Source: Hydrogenophaga sp. Root209 (GTDB lineage: Bacteria > Pseudomonadota > Gammaproteobacteria > Burkholderiales > Burkholderiaceae_C). Taken from it: 64,000 bases of DNA. This document shows, piece after piece, positions 36,047 through 44,785 of the stretch (its first letter is position 1; each line of letters opens with the position of its first letter). The notes under the pieces are model-generated. The model was not told the DNA's origin and did no database searches. It worked only from the letters and a program-made list of their open reading frames with translations. The stretch lies in the NCBI RefSeq assembly GCF_001428625.1, contig NZ_LMIE01000031.1, forward strand, positions 17,326 to 81,325, written 5' to 3'. The position numbers and the translations under genes were made by a program.

Positions 36047-36772
36047 ATGAAGAAGCGCCTTGTCGCGGCCGCCATCGCGGCCATGCTTTGCACCGCCACC
36101 GCCCATGCGCAATGGGTCGTGGTCGATCCCACCAACCTCGTGCAGAACACGCTGACCGCGATCCGCACGCTGGAGCAGATCAACAACCAGATCCAGCAGC
36201 TTCAGAACGAAGCGCAGATGCTGATGAACCAGGCGCGCAACCTCGCCAGCCTGCCGTCCAGCGTGGTCGGCCAGTTGCGCGCCAATTTGGCGACCACCGA
36301 GCGGCTGATCGCCCAGGCCAGGGGCTTGGCCTACGACGTGACGAATCTGGATCGGGAGTTCGCGCGCCTGTATCCCGAGCAGTACGCCGCCACCGTCAGC
36401 GGCGACCAGATGTACCGCGACGCGCAGGAACGTTGGCGGAACACGCTCAACGGCTTGCAGACCACCATGCAGATGCAGGCGCAGGTGTCGCAGAACCTGG
36501 GCGAAGACGAAAGCGTGCTGGCCGATCTTGTGGTCAAGAGCCAGTCGGCCGAAGGTGCGTTGCAGGCGATGCAGGCCATGAATCAATTGCTGGCCTTGCA
36601 GGCCAAGCAGTCGATCCAGTCGCAGCGGCTCCAGATCACGCAAGACCGGGCGGCATCGCTGGAGCTGGCGCGGCAGGCGGCAGCCACGGAGCGCGCCCGC
36701 GAGGTGCGGCGGCGCTTCCTCGGCGACGGCACGCCGTACACGCCGCAGTCCGTGAACTTCTACGGCAACTGA
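36047..36772 (+). CDS. trbJ: TrbJ, periplasmic conjugation protein (VirB5-like)
   Basis: 241 residues with a cleavable signal peptide (about 1-21, ATAHAQW) and a helical, Gln-rich mature part (TLEQINNQIQQLQNEAQMLM). VirB5-like proteins are minor pilus components exported to the periplasm. The C terminus (RRRFLGDGTPYTPQSVNFYG) is typical of TrbJ. It lies 21 bases behind trbE and 12 before the damaged trbK gene. Confidence 0.93.
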   Translation: MKKRLVAAAIAAMLCTATAHAQWVVVDPTNLVQNTLTAIRTLEQINNQIQQLQNEAQMLMNQARNLASLPSSVVGQLRANLATTERLIAQARGLAYDVTNLDREFARLYPEQYAATVSGDQMYRDAQERWRNTLNGLQTTMQMQAQVSQNLGEDESVLADLVVKSQSAEGALQAMQAMNQLLALQAKQSIQSQRLQITQDRAASLELARQAAATERAREVRRRFLGDGTPYTPQSVNFYGN

Positions 36773-36784
36773 CGGGAGGCCGCC

Positions 36785-37101
36785 ATGCGATGCGTCCTCG
36801 CCCTTGGTGTCGTGCTGCTGGCCGCTTGCGGCGAGCAGCTGACCACCTTGCCGATGCCTTGGCCGCCGATCCCGTGCGGCTGAAGGCATTGCGCGCGCAA
36901 TGCGCGGCCGACCGGCAGGCCACGGGCGAGGACGCTTGCCGTGCCGCCGCCGAAGCCTTCCGGCGGCGCTTCTTCTCCGGCCAGGCCGGGCCGGATGAGT
37001 ACCAGACGCTGGCCGACCTGCCGCCGATCCCGCCGAGCTTCGAGGAGCCGGCCGATGGCGTGGCGCCGGCCGATCCCGCCGAACCGGAGGACACGCCATG
37101 A
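36785..37101 (+). pseudogene. trbK: trbK/eexN entry-exclusion gene split by a frameshift
   Basis: The ATG at 36785 (ribosome site GGGAGG) opens a frame reading MRCVLALGVVLLAACGEQ, a clear lipoprotein signal with a LAAC lipobox, but it stops at about 36883. The rest of the protein (LADALAADPVRLKALRAQCA, then ACRAAAEAFRRRFFSG) continues in the frame one base over, up to the stop that overlaps trbL. The switch must lie near 36835-36850, so a one-base indel split the gene. An ATG at 36790 is in the downstream frame but would give a cytoplasmic product without the lipobox. Real mutation or sequencing error cannot be told apart here. Confidence 0.7.
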
Positions 37102-38483
37102 ATGACGTGACCATCATCGACCAGTTCCTCAACACCTTCGCCGCCTACATCGACTCGGGTTTCGGGCTGCTGCGGGGCGAAGTGGCGTTCCTCACGGCCA
37201 CGCTGATCGTCATCGACATGACGATCGCCGGCCTGTATTGGGCCATGAGCCATGCCACCGGCCAGGGCGAGGACTTGATCGCCAAGCTGCTGCGCAAGGT
37301 GCTCTACGTCGGTGCCTTCGCCTACATCATCAATAACTTCAACTGGCTGGCCAGCATCGTGTTCCGCTCGTTTGCGGGATTGGGCATCACCGCCACCGGC
37401 TCGGCCATCACGATGGAGAACTTCTTGCAGCCGGGCCGGCTGGCGAAAACCGGCATCGACGCCGGGGCGCCGATTCTGGAGCAGATCGGCGAGATGGCGG
37501 GCTTTCCCGAAGTGTTCGTGAACCTCGACCCCATCGTGGTGATGTTCCTCGCGTGGCTGATCGTGGTCTTGTGCTTCTTCGTGCTGGCGATCCAGCTGTT
37601 CATCACGCTGATCGAGTTCAAGCTGACCACGCTCGCCGGATTCGTGCTGGTGCCATTCGCGCTCTGGAACAAGACCGCGTTCCTCGCCGAAAAGGTCTTG
37701 GGCAACGTGGTGGCCTCCGGCGTCAAGGTTCTGGTGCTGGCCGTGATCGTCGGTATCGGCTCGGGCTTGTTCGCTCAGTTCCAAGTCCATCCCGCCGAGC
37801 CGTCCATCGACCACGCGCTGGTCATCATGCTGGCCTCACTCACGCTGCTGGCGCTGGGGATCTTCGGCCCCGGCATTGCCACGGGCCTCGTGTCCGGTGC
37901 GCCGCAACTCGGCGCGGGCGCAATGGCCGGTGCTGCTGTCGGCGCTGCCGGCACGGCCGTCGCCATTGGCGCCGCTGCGACGGGCGTAGGCGGTGCCGTG
38001 GCCGCTGGCGCGCGCATGGCCCCGGCTGCCGCCAAGCTGGCCGGCGCTGGTGCGCGTGCCGCCACGTCGGCGGCTGGTAGTGCGAAATCGGCGTTCCAGG
38101 CCGGCTCCGCCGCCGCAGGTGGTGGTGCGAAAGGCGCAATGGCGGGCCTGGGCAACGTCGCCAAGACCGGCGCGCAGGCAGCCGGGCGAGGCGCTGCATC
38201 CCGCGCTTCCGCTGCCGGGCAACGCATGGCCGCTCCCTTCCGCGCTGGCTGGAATGGCGCTGCTGCCGATAGCGGCGCGGGCGCGGCATCCGGTCAGGGT
38301 GCCGCAGGCGAGGCCGCATCCGGCGCCGCTACGGCGCAGACACAGGAACAGCCCGCTTGGGCCAAGCGCCTGCATCGCCGCCAGCAACTCACCCATGCCG
38401 CGACCACCACCGCCCACGCGCTGCGCGGTGGCGATGGCGGCGGCTCCGGCCAAGGGCCAAGCCTGCGCGATTCCGATTCATAA
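37098..38483 (+). CDS. trbL: TrbL, inner-membrane channel protein (VirB6-like)
   Basis: 461 residues. The first 270 carry five to six membrane helices (for example VMFLAWLIVVLCFFVLAIQL). From about 275 the protein becomes an Ala/Gly-rich low-complexity tail ending in a charged stretch (WAKRLHRRQQLTHA), as usual for TrbL. It is a polytopic part of the channel. The start overlaps the stop of the damaged trbK. Confidence 0.93.
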   Translation: MNDVTIIDQFLNTFAAYIDSGFGLLRGEVAFLTATLIVIDMTIAGLYWAMSHATGQGEDLIAKLLRKVLYVGAFAYIINNFNWLASIVFRSFAGLGITATGSAITMENFLQPGRLAKTGIDAGAPILEQIGEMAGFPEVFVNLDPIVVMFLAWLIVVLCFFVLAIQLFITLIEFKLTTLAGFVLVPFALWNKTAFLAEKVLGNVVASGVKVLVLAVIVGIGSGLFAQFQVHPAEPSIDHALVIMLASLTLLALGIFGPGIATGLVSGAPQLGAGAMAGAAVGAAGTAVAIGAAATGVGGAVAAGARMAPAAAKLAGAGARAATSAAGSAKSAFQAGSAAAGGGAKGAMAGLGNVAKTGAQAAGRGAASRASAAGQRMAAPFRAGWNGAAADSGAGAASGQGAAGEAASGAATAQTQEQPAWAKRLHRRQQLTHAATTTAHALRGGDGGGSGQGPSLRDSDS

Positions 38484-38495
38484 GGAGAACTGACC

Positions 38496-39200
38496 ATGCG
38501 ATTCAAGAAACCGCAGGTGCGCTATGCCGACACGCCGCAGCCTGCCACGCCGTACCAAGCTGCCGGCCAGGTGTGGGATGACCGTATCGGCTCGCCGCGT
38601 GTGCAGGCGAAGAACTGGCGGCTGATGGCCTTCGGGTGCCTCACGCTCGCACTTCTGATGGCCGGCGGCCTGGTGTGGCGCTCGGCGCAGTCCATCGTGA
38701 CGCCTTACGTGGTGGAGGTGGACAACGCGGGCCAGGTGCGCGCCGTGGGCGAAGCCGCCACGCCGTACCGGCCCAACGATGCGCAGACCGCGCACCACAT
38801 CGCGCGCTTCGTGACGCTGGTGCGCTCGCTGTCCATCGACCCCATTGTCGTCCGCCAGAACTGGCTGGACGCCTACGACTACACGACCGACAAGGGCGCG
38901 GCCGTGCTCAACGACTACGCACGGGTCAACGACCCGTTCGCGCGCATCGGCAAGGAGTCGGTGACGGTGCAGATTGCCAGCGTGACCCGTGCCAGCGACA
39001 CGTCTTTCAACGTGCGCTGGACGGAGCGGCGCTACGTCAACGGCGCCGCCGCAGGCACTGAACGCTGGAACGCCGTGATTTCCATCGTGCAGCAGACGCC
39101 ACGCACCGAGGAACGCCTGCGCAAGAACCCTCTCGGCATTTACGTCAATGGCCTGTCGTGGAGCCGCGAACTGGATTCTTCCGAAGGAGTAAAACCATGA
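38496..39200 (+). CDS. trbF: TrbF, conjugation protein (VirB8-like)
   Basis: 234 residues: short cytoplasmic N terminus (YADTPQPATPYQAAGQVWDD), one membrane helix at about 46-66, then a periplasmic VirB8-type domain ending NPLGIYVNGLSWSRELD. It is a bitopic channel component. It lies 12 bases behind trbL and ends in an ATGA overlap with trbG. Confidence 0.94.
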   Translation: MRFKKPQVRYADTPQPATPYQAAGQVWDDRIGSPRVQAKNWRLMAFGCLTLALLMAGGLVWRSAQSIVTPYVVEVDNAGQVRAVGEAATPYRPNDAQTAHHIARFVTLVRSLSIDPIVVRQNWLDAYDYTTDKGAAVLNDYARVNDPFARIGKESVTVQIASVTRASDTSFNVRWTERRYVNGAAAGTERWNAVISIVQQTPRTEERLRKNPLGIYVNGLSWSRELDSSEGVKP

Positions 39201-40192
39201 ACCTGTCTTTCCGCTTTTTCGCTTTGCCGTTGATGCTCGCTGCCCTTGCGGGCTGCGCCACGCAGGGCAAGCCACCGCCGACCATCTCGCTCGATGAGCA
39301 GCCGGTGCAGGCCCAGCCGCTACCCGAGCCACCCGCGCCGGTGGAGGTGGTGGCCGTGCCCGAGGTGCTGCCGATGCCGGCGCAGTTGAAGCCATTGCCC
39401 GAAGCCGAGGACGCCAAGCCCACGCCGGAGCCAGCCGACGAGAAGGTGCGCGTCTCACGGGCCAATGCCGAGGCGCGCGTCGCACCCACGCGCGAGGGAT
39501 ACGTCAACGCGATTCAGGTGTGGCCGTTCACCGATGGCGCGCTCTACCAAGTCTATGCAGCCGTAGGCCGCGTGACCGTGATTTCGCTCCAGCCGGGCGA
39601 GGAGCTGGTGACGGTGGCCGCTGGTGATACCGTGCGCTGGATCGTGGGCGATACGTCGAGCGGCAGCGGTGCTGACCTGCGCGTCAATGTGCTGGTCAAG
39701 CCGATCCGCTCGGGCCTCAAGACCAATCTCGTCATCACCACCAACCGCAGGACGTACCTGCTGGAGTTGGCTTCGACGGAAAAGACGTGGATGGCGTCGG
39801 CTTCTTGGGAGTATCCGCGTGACCGGATGCTGGCCTTGCAGCGCCAAGCGCAGGCGGCCAGCGCCGCCGCGCCGGTGGACTCCGGCTTGTCGCTGGAGAA
39901 CCTGCGCTTTCGCTACGCGGTCAGCGGCAGCACCCCGCCGTGGAAGCCGCTGCGCGCGTTCGACGACGGCGCGAAGGTCTATATCCAGTTCCCGCCCGGT
40001 ATCGCGCAAGGCGAGTTGCCGCCGCTGTTCGTGATCGGGCCGGAAGGCGACGGGCAACTGGTCAACTACCGCTTCCGCTCGCCGTACTACATCGTGGATC
40101 GGCTGTTCGGCGCCGCCGAACTGCGCCTGGGCGGGGACAAGGGTGACGTGGTGCGAATTGAGCGCACGGACGGCGTTGCGCGGAGGAACTGA
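39197..40192 (+). CDS. trbG: TrbG, channel protein (VirB9-like lipoprotein)
   Basis: 331 residues. A lipoprotein signal (MLAALAGCATQG) precedes a Pro-rich linker (about 28-75) and the TrbG/VirB9/CagX domain, including the closing YHxV-like segment FRSPYYIVDRLFGAAELRLG. It is an outer-membrane-linked ring component. The start at 39197 overlaps the trbF stop; the longer in-frame start at 39158 is not used. Confidence 0.93.
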   Translation: MNLSFRFFALPLMLAALAGCATQGKPPPTISLDEQPVQAQPLPEPPAPVEVVAVPEVLPMPAQLKPLPEAEDAKPTPEPADEKVRVSRANAEARVAPTREGYVNAIQVWPFTDGALYQVYAAVGRVTVISLQPGEELVTVAAGDTVRWIVGDTSSGSGADLRVNVLVKPIRSGLKTNLVITTNRRTYLLELASTEKTWMASASWEYPRDRMLALQRQAQAASAAAPVDSGLSLENLRFRYAVSGSTPPWKPLRAFDDGAKVYIQFPPGIAQGELPPLFVIGPEGDGQLVNYRFRSPYYIVDRLFGAAELRLGGDKGDVVRIERTDGVARRN

Positions 40193-40194
40193 CC

Positions 40195-41427
40195 ATGAGC
40201 CAGGACGACACCCCCGACCTCGCCACGCCACAGGCGGGCAAGGTCGCGCCGGAGGCGGTGGCGCTGCGCGCCCAGCCGCGCCCAGTCACTCGCCTGAATC
40301 GGCGCACACTGGCCATCCTCGTCGGCGGCCTGTCCGTCGCCGTGCTCGGGGCCACGATCTGGTCGCTGCAACCGCAGCGGCGCGGCGCGGGCGAGCAGAC
40401 CGAGCTTTACAACGTCGATCGTGTCTCGAAGTCCGAAGGGTTGGACGGCCTGCCGGCGGACTACTCGAAGCTGACGCCGAAAGTGCCCGAGCTGGGGCGG
40501 CCGCTACCGGGCGACCTCGGCCCGGCCATCGTGAACTCGCAGCAGCCGGCCGTGGCCGCTTACGCGGCCCCTGGCCACGATCCCAACGTGTTCTTCCGCT
40601 CGGGCGGCCAAGGGCAGGCGGCCGCCACGATAGCGCAGGCGGCGCCGGGTGCGCCCGGCGGTGCAAGCGCACTCGCGGCCTTCGACCCGCTCGCTGCCGG
40701 GCCGGCCTCGACGGCGGCCCAGCCCGCCGACCCGACTGCCGTGCAGAACCGGCAAGACCAGAAAGAGGCGTTCCTGAAAGCCGGCTCTACGGAAACCCGC
40801 AATTCCGGCAATCTGGCGCTGCCGGCGTCGCCCTATCAGGTGATGGCCGGAACCGTGATCGCCGGGGCGCTGGTGACAGGCATCAAGTCCGATCTTCCGG
40901 GCGATGTGATCGCCACCGTCACAGAGCCGGTCTATGACACGGCCACGGGCAAGTTCCTGCTGATCCCGCAGGGGTCGCGCATCCTGGGCAAGTACAACAG
41001 CCAGGTCAGCTATGGGCAGAGCCGCGTGCAGGTGGTGTGGAACCGGGTCATCCTGCCGGATACCTCATCGCTGACGCTCGACAACCTTGTGGGCACCGAT
41101 CCAGCGGGCTACGCCGGCCTGGAGGACGACGTGGACTGGCATTGGAAGCGCATCGTCTCGGGCGCGGTGCTGACGACGCTGCTGGGCGTGGGCGCCGAAC
41201 TGGCCGCGCCGGAGAACCGCCAGGACGGCAACCGCATCGTCATCGCCGGGCGTGATAGCGCCCAGGACAGCATCAATCAAGTCGGACAGGAGATCACCCG
41301 GCGCAACATGAACATCCAGCCGACGCTGACCACGCGGCCCGGCCTGCCGGTGCGGATCATCGTCAACCGGGATCTGGTGCTGCGGCCGTACCAGCCCCTG
41401 TTCTTTAACCGGGGAGCTTCGCAATGA
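40195..41427 (+). CDS. trbI: TrbI, channel protein (VirB10-like)
   Basis: 410 residues: one membrane helix at about 37-58, a flexible Pro/Ala-rich region, and the TrbI/VirB10 domain from about 210 (VMAGTVIAGALVTGIKSDLP, then LIPQGSRILGKYNSQVSYGQ) to the C terminus. It bridges inner and outer membrane rings. Gap to trbG is two bases, and it ends in an ATGA overlap with the next gene. Confidence 0.94.
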   Translation: MSQDDTPDLATPQAGKVAPEAVALRAQPRPVTRLNRRTLAILVGGLSVAVLGATIWSLQPQRRGAGEQTELYNVDRVSKSEGLDGLPADYSKLTPKVPELGRPLPGDLGPAIVNSQQPAVAAYAAPGHDPNVFFRSGGQGQAAATIAQAAPGAPGGASALAAFDPLAAGPASTAAQPADPTAVQNRQDQKEAFLKAGSTETRNSGNLALPASPYQVMAGTVIAGALVTGIKSDLPGDVIATVTEPVYDTATGKFLLIPQGSRILGKYNSQVSYGQSRVQVVWNRVILPDTSSLTLDNLVGTDPAGYAGLEDDVDWHWKRIVSGAVLTTLLGVGAELAAPENRQDGNRIVIAGRDSAQDSINQVGQEITRRNMNIQPTLTTRPGLPVRIIVNRDLVLRPYQPLFFNRGASQ

Positions 41428-41669
41428 CCACGACCAAGAAGCTGCGGCTCGGGCCTCTGCCCAAGACCGAGAGTGTCAAGCTGACCTTCGCCTGCCCGGC
41501 AAGCCTGAAAGCCGACCTCGACCGCTACGCCTCGCTGCACGCGCAGGCGTATGGCGAGGTGGTCGATGCAGAGAAATTGATCCCGCACATGCTGGAGGCG
41601 TTCATGGCGGGGGATCGGGGATTCAGGAAGGGCACGGCGACCCGGAGCGCGCCATCGAAGCCGACATGA
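41424..41669 (+). CDS. DUF2274 domain-containing protein
   Basis: 81 residues, last gene of the transfer operon. The DUF2274 pattern is evident (KKLRLGPLPKTESVKLTFAC, then KADLDRYASLHAQAYGEVVD). The fold looks like a small ribbon-helix-helix protein, and the family almost always follows trbI. Function unknown; a regulatory role is a guess. Confidence 0.88.
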   Translation: MTTTKKLRLGPLPKTESVKLTFACPASLKADLDRYASLHAQAYGEVVDAEKLIPHMLEAFMAGDRGFRKGTATRSAPSKPT

Positions 41670-41696
41670 TGGCGTCACATACCAACGGCATCCATC

Positions 41697-41723
41697 GAAC
41701 GCGCAGCCACCGGCTGCGCGTTC
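41697..41723 (+). terminator. Terminator of the trb operon
   Basis: A perfect 12-bp stem (41697-41708 with 41712-41723) around the three-base loop ACC is followed by TTCATTCT. It lies 28 bases behind the DUF2274 stop codon and should end the traG-trbI transcript. Confidence 0.75.
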
Positions 41724-41978
41724 TTCATTCTGGATGCCGCCAAGCCTCTTGGGCTATGATGACGCGACAGGCCCGCCGTTCCTCGGCAATCCAGCACGAC
41801 ACGGTGCGATGCGGCTTTCTCTCCCGACGCTCTTATGTGGCTCCTAGCCGACGAAGCCGCGGTTCTGCAAAGCGGCCCCGAAAAGAGCTAACCTACTGTC
41901 CCATATACGGTTTCAAGCCCTGCGTGATTTGCGCGAAAGACTTGACACCGGCACTTTTTTGTTGCCTGAAAGCCTGCG
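41724..41978. other. Right end of the ICE and junction with the chromosome
   Basis: No gene between the trb terminator and the 3' end of acs. A T-run followed by GT lies at 41955-41962, inside GGCACTTTTTTGTTGCC. Tn4371-type elements end at short T-rich direct repeats, so this is a candidate attR. The matching left repeat and the integrase are outside the window, so it cannot be confirmed. Confidence 0.4.
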
Positions 41979-43973
41979 TCAGTTGTTCTCGGACAACTGG
42001 TCGAGGATGGCGGGATTCTCAAGGGTCGAGGTGTCCTGCGTGATGGCCTCGCCCTTGGCGATCGACCGCAGCAAACGCCGCATGATCTTGCCGCTGCGGG
42101 TCTTGGGCAGGTTGTCACCGAAGCGGATGTCTTTCGGTTTGGCGATCGGGCCAATTTCCTTGCCCACCCAGTCGCGCAATACCTTGGCGATGGCTTTGGC
42201 CTCTTCACCGGTGGGGCGCGAGCGCTTGAGCACCACGAAGGCCACGATGGCCTCACCCGTCAGATCATCCGGGCGACCCACCACGGCAGCTTCGGCCACC
42301 AGATCGGTCTTGCTCACCAGGGCCGACTCGATCTCCATCGTGCCCATGCGGTGGCCCGACACGTTGAGCACGTCGTCGATGCGCCCGGTGATGCGGAAGT
42401 AACCGCGGTCGGCGCTGCGCACCGCGCCGTCGCCGGCCAGGTAGTAGCCTTTGAGCTCCTCGGGGAAGTAGCTCTTCTTGAATCGCTCGGGGTCGCCCCA
42501 GATGGTGCGGATCATGGAAGGCCAGGGCTTCTTCACCACCAGGATGCCGCCCGAGCCGTTGGGCACATCGATGCCGGCTTCGTCCACGATGGCCGCGGCA
42601 ATGCCGGGCAGCGGCAGCGTGCACGAGCCCGGCACCAGCGGCGTGGCGCCCGGCAGCGGCGTGATCATGTGGCCACCGGTCTCGGTCTGCCAGAAGGTGT
42701 CCACGATGGGGCAGCGCTCACCGCCCACGTGTTTGTAGTACCACATCCAGGCCTCGGGGTTGATGGGCTCGCCCACCGAGCCGAGCAGGCGCAGGCTGGT
42801 CAGATCGGAGCGTGCCGGATGCACTTTTTCATCACCTTCGGCGGCCTTGATCAGCGAGCGGATCGCCGTGGGCGCGGTGTAGAAGATGGTGCATTTGTGC
42901 TTCTCGATCATCTGCCAGAAACGACCGGCGTTCGGGTACGTGGGCACGCCCTCGAACACGATCTGCGTGGCGCCGGCGGCCAGCGGGCCGTAGGTCACGT
43001 AGGTGTGGCCGGTGATCCAGCCGATGTCGGCGGTGCACCAGAAGATGTCATCGGCCTTCAGGTCGAAGGTCCAGTTCATGGTGAGGTTGGCCCACAGCAA
43101 ATAACCGCCGGTGCTGTGCTGCACGCCCTTGGGCTTGCCGGTGGAGCCGGAGGTGTAGAGCACGAACAGCGGGTGCTCGGCGCTCACCATCTCGGCCGGG
43201 CACACGTCGGACTCGCTGGCCATCACCTCGTGCATGAAGCTGTCGCGCCCGGCCACCATGTTGCAGGCGGTGGGCGTGCGCTGGAACACGATCACGTTCT
43301 TGATGCACTCGCAGCCACCCATGGCAATACCGTCATCCACGATCGCCTTGAGCGGCAGCTCTTTGCCGCCGCGCAGCTGGTAGTTGGCGGTGATCACGGC
43401 CACGGCACCGGCGTCTTGAATGCGCTCTTGCAGCGCCTTGGCCGAGAAGCCGCCAAACACCACGCTGTGGGTGGCGCCAATGCGGGCGCAGGCCTGCATG
43501 GCCACCACGCCTTCGACCGTCATGGGCATGTAGATGACCACACGGTCGCCCTTCTTCACACCGCGCGCCTTGAGCGCATTGGCAAAGCGCGAGACCTTGG
43601 CCAGCAGTTCCTTGTAGCTGACCTTGGTGACCTCGCCGCCGTCGGCCTCAAAGATGATGGCGGTCTTGTTCTCCACCGGCGTGCCCATGTGGCGGTCCAG
43701 GCAGTTGTACGAGGCATTGAGCTCGCCGTCCTCGAACCACTTGTAGAACGGCGCATTCGTCGAGTCCAGCGTCTTGGTGAAGGGCTTGTTCCAGGTCAGC
43801 GTCTCACGGGCCAGGCGCGCCCAGAAACCCTCGAAGTCCTTGTCGGCCTCGTCGCACAGCGCCTGGTAGGCCGCCATGCCCGATACCCGGGCAGCTTTGA
43901 CGGTTGCTGCAGTGGGTTCAAAAACGCGGTTCTCGACCAGGGTCGATTCGATGGACGTCGACGGTGCGGACAT
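41979..43973 (-). CDS. acs: Acetyl-CoA synthetase (acetate-CoA ligase)
   Basis: 664 residues, full length. The N-terminal ACAS_N segment, the phosphate loop [11 protein letters not shown] near 272-282, the acetate-pocket region ([20 protein letters not shown]), [10 protein letters not shown] and C-terminal PKTRSGK with Lys629, the residue acetylated in this family, are all present. It makes acetyl-CoA from acetate, ATP and CoA via acetyl-AMP. It is divergent from the YqhA-like gene with a 204-base gap that must hold both promoters. The ICE end abuts its 3' end but does not break it. Confidence 0.96.
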   Translation of the reverse strand: MSAPSTSIESTLVENRVFEPTAATVKAARVSGMAAYQALCDEADKDFEGFWARLARETLTWNKPFTKTLDSTNAPFYKWFEDGELNASYNCLDRHMGTPVENKTAIIFEADGGEVTKVSYKELLAKVSRFANALKARGVKKGDRVVIYMPMTVEGVVAMQACARIGATHSVVFGGFSAKALQERIQDAGAVAVITANYQLRGGKELPLKAIVDDGIAMGGCECIKNVIVFQRTPTACNMVAGRDSFMHEVMASESDVCPAEMVSAEHPLFVLYTSGSTGKPKGVQHSTGGYLLWANLTMNWTFDLKADDIFWCTADIGWITGHTYVTYGPLAAGATQIVFEGVPTYPNAGRFWQMIEKHKCTIFYTAPTAIRSLIKAAEGDEKVHPARSDLTSLRLLGSVGEPINPEAWMWYYKHVGGERCPIVDTFWQTETGGHMITPLPGATPLVPGSCTLPLPGIAAAIVDEAGIDVPNGSGGILVVKKPWPSMIRTIWGDPERFKKSYFPEELKGYYLAGDGAVRSADRGYFRITGRIDDVLNVSGHRMGTMEIESALVSKTDLVAEAAVVGRPDDLTGEAIVAFVVLKRSRPTGEEAKAIAKVLRDWVGKEIGPIAKPKDIRFGDNLPKTRSGKIMRRLLRSIAKGEAITQDTSTLENPAILDQLSENN

Positions 43974-44177
43974 GGGCAGTCTCCTCAGGTGTTGTGGATT
44001 CGGATCTCAACCGATGACTGTGGGCAAAGGCTCTTACGAGCCACTTACATGGCGGGAAACACGCCCGTTCGGCCGACCCGGTACATCGGTACAAACCCGG
44101 GCTCAGCGCAAAGACCACCCTACAATACACCCGCTTTGTGGCCGCCCGTCCCGGGCACCCGGCGCATTGCATCTCCC

Positions 44178-44777
44178 ATGACCGATCCTGTCAAAACTCC
44201 CACCCCGATTCGCGCCTTGCCCAACCTGATCTTCGCCAGCCGCTGGCTCCAGTTGCCGCTCTACATCGGCCTGATCGCGGCGCAATGTATCTACGTCTTT
44301 CACTTCTGGGTCGAACTGGTTCATCTGGTCGAAGCAGCCTTTGGCAGCCAGGTGGCGCTCGACAAACTCGTCAGCAGCATCGGCTACAAAAGCGACGTGC
44401 AACTGACCGGTCTCAACGAGACGGTGATCATGCTGGTGGTGCTGGCCCTGATCGACGTCGTCATGATCTCCAACCTGCTGATCATGGTGATCATCGGTGG
44501 CTACGAGACCTTCGTGAGCCGCATGAACCTGGAGAACCACCCGGACCAGCCCGAGTGGCTGAGCCATGTGAATGCTTCGGTGCTCAAGGTGAAGCTGGCC
44601 ACAGCCATCATCGGCATCAGCTCCATCCACCTGCTCAAGACCTTCATCAACGCCGCCAACTACACCGAACAGGTGCTGATGTGGCAAACCATCATCCATG
44701 TGGTGTTCCTGCTCAGCGCCATGGCGATTGCCATGACCGACAGGCTGATGCAGCCACCCGTGGGCTCGGGGCACTGA
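44178..44777 (+). CDS. YqhA/UPF0114 (TIGR00645) family membrane protein
   Basis: 199 residues with four predicted membrane helices (LYIGLIAAQCIYVFHFWVEL, then VIMLVVLALIDVVMISNLLI and others) and the family hallmark NLLIMVIIGGYETFVSRM. Function unknown. The ATG at 44178 is the family start although the frame is open far upstream across acs. It ends eight bases from the fumC stop codon (convergent). Confidence 0.88.
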   Translation: MTDPVKTPTPIRALPNLIFASRWLQLPLYIGLIAAQCIYVFHFWVELVHLVEAAFGSQVALDKLVSSIGYKSDVQLTGLNETVIMLVVLALIDVVMISNLLIMVIIGGYETFVSRMNLENHPDQPEWLSHVNASVLKVKLATAIIGISSIHLLKTFINAANYTEQVLMWQTIIHVVFLLSAMAIAMTDRLMQPPVGSGH

Positions 44778-44785
44778 GGAGCGCG

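Larger units (their letters stand above)
1..41962. mobile_element. Tn4371-type integrative and conjugative element, right-hand part
   Basis: Gene content and order match the Tn4371 ICE family: parB, DUF736, DUF2958, DUF2285, a small HTH gene, repA, parA, DUF2840, traF, a DUF3363 relaxase, then cargo, then a LysR gene, traG, trbBCDEJLFGI and DUF2274. Cargo between relaxase and the LysR gene is the usual position in this family. The integrase and left end are not in the window. The right boundary is inferred: the last ICE gene ends at 41669, a terminator follows, and the chromosomal acs gene ends at 41979. The exact end at about 41962 is a guess based on a T-rich motif. Family membership is secure; the boundary is not. 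Confidence 0.85.

Noticed and set aside
36790-37101. Treating the downstream trbK frame as an intact cytoplasmic gene starting at 36790
   Set aside because: Its first 17 residues are an out-of-frame reading of a lipoprotein signal, and the ribosome site fits 36785 as well. A frameshift is the simpler explanation.
33761-37135. A 1124-codon frame antisense to trbE and trbJ
   Set aside because: It lies opposite two well-supported conjugation genes, has Arg/Gly/His/Gln-rich composition and no domain.
44121-44126. TACAAT as the -10 box of the YqhA-like gene
   Set aside because: No acceptable -35 hexamer at 16-18 bases upstream.
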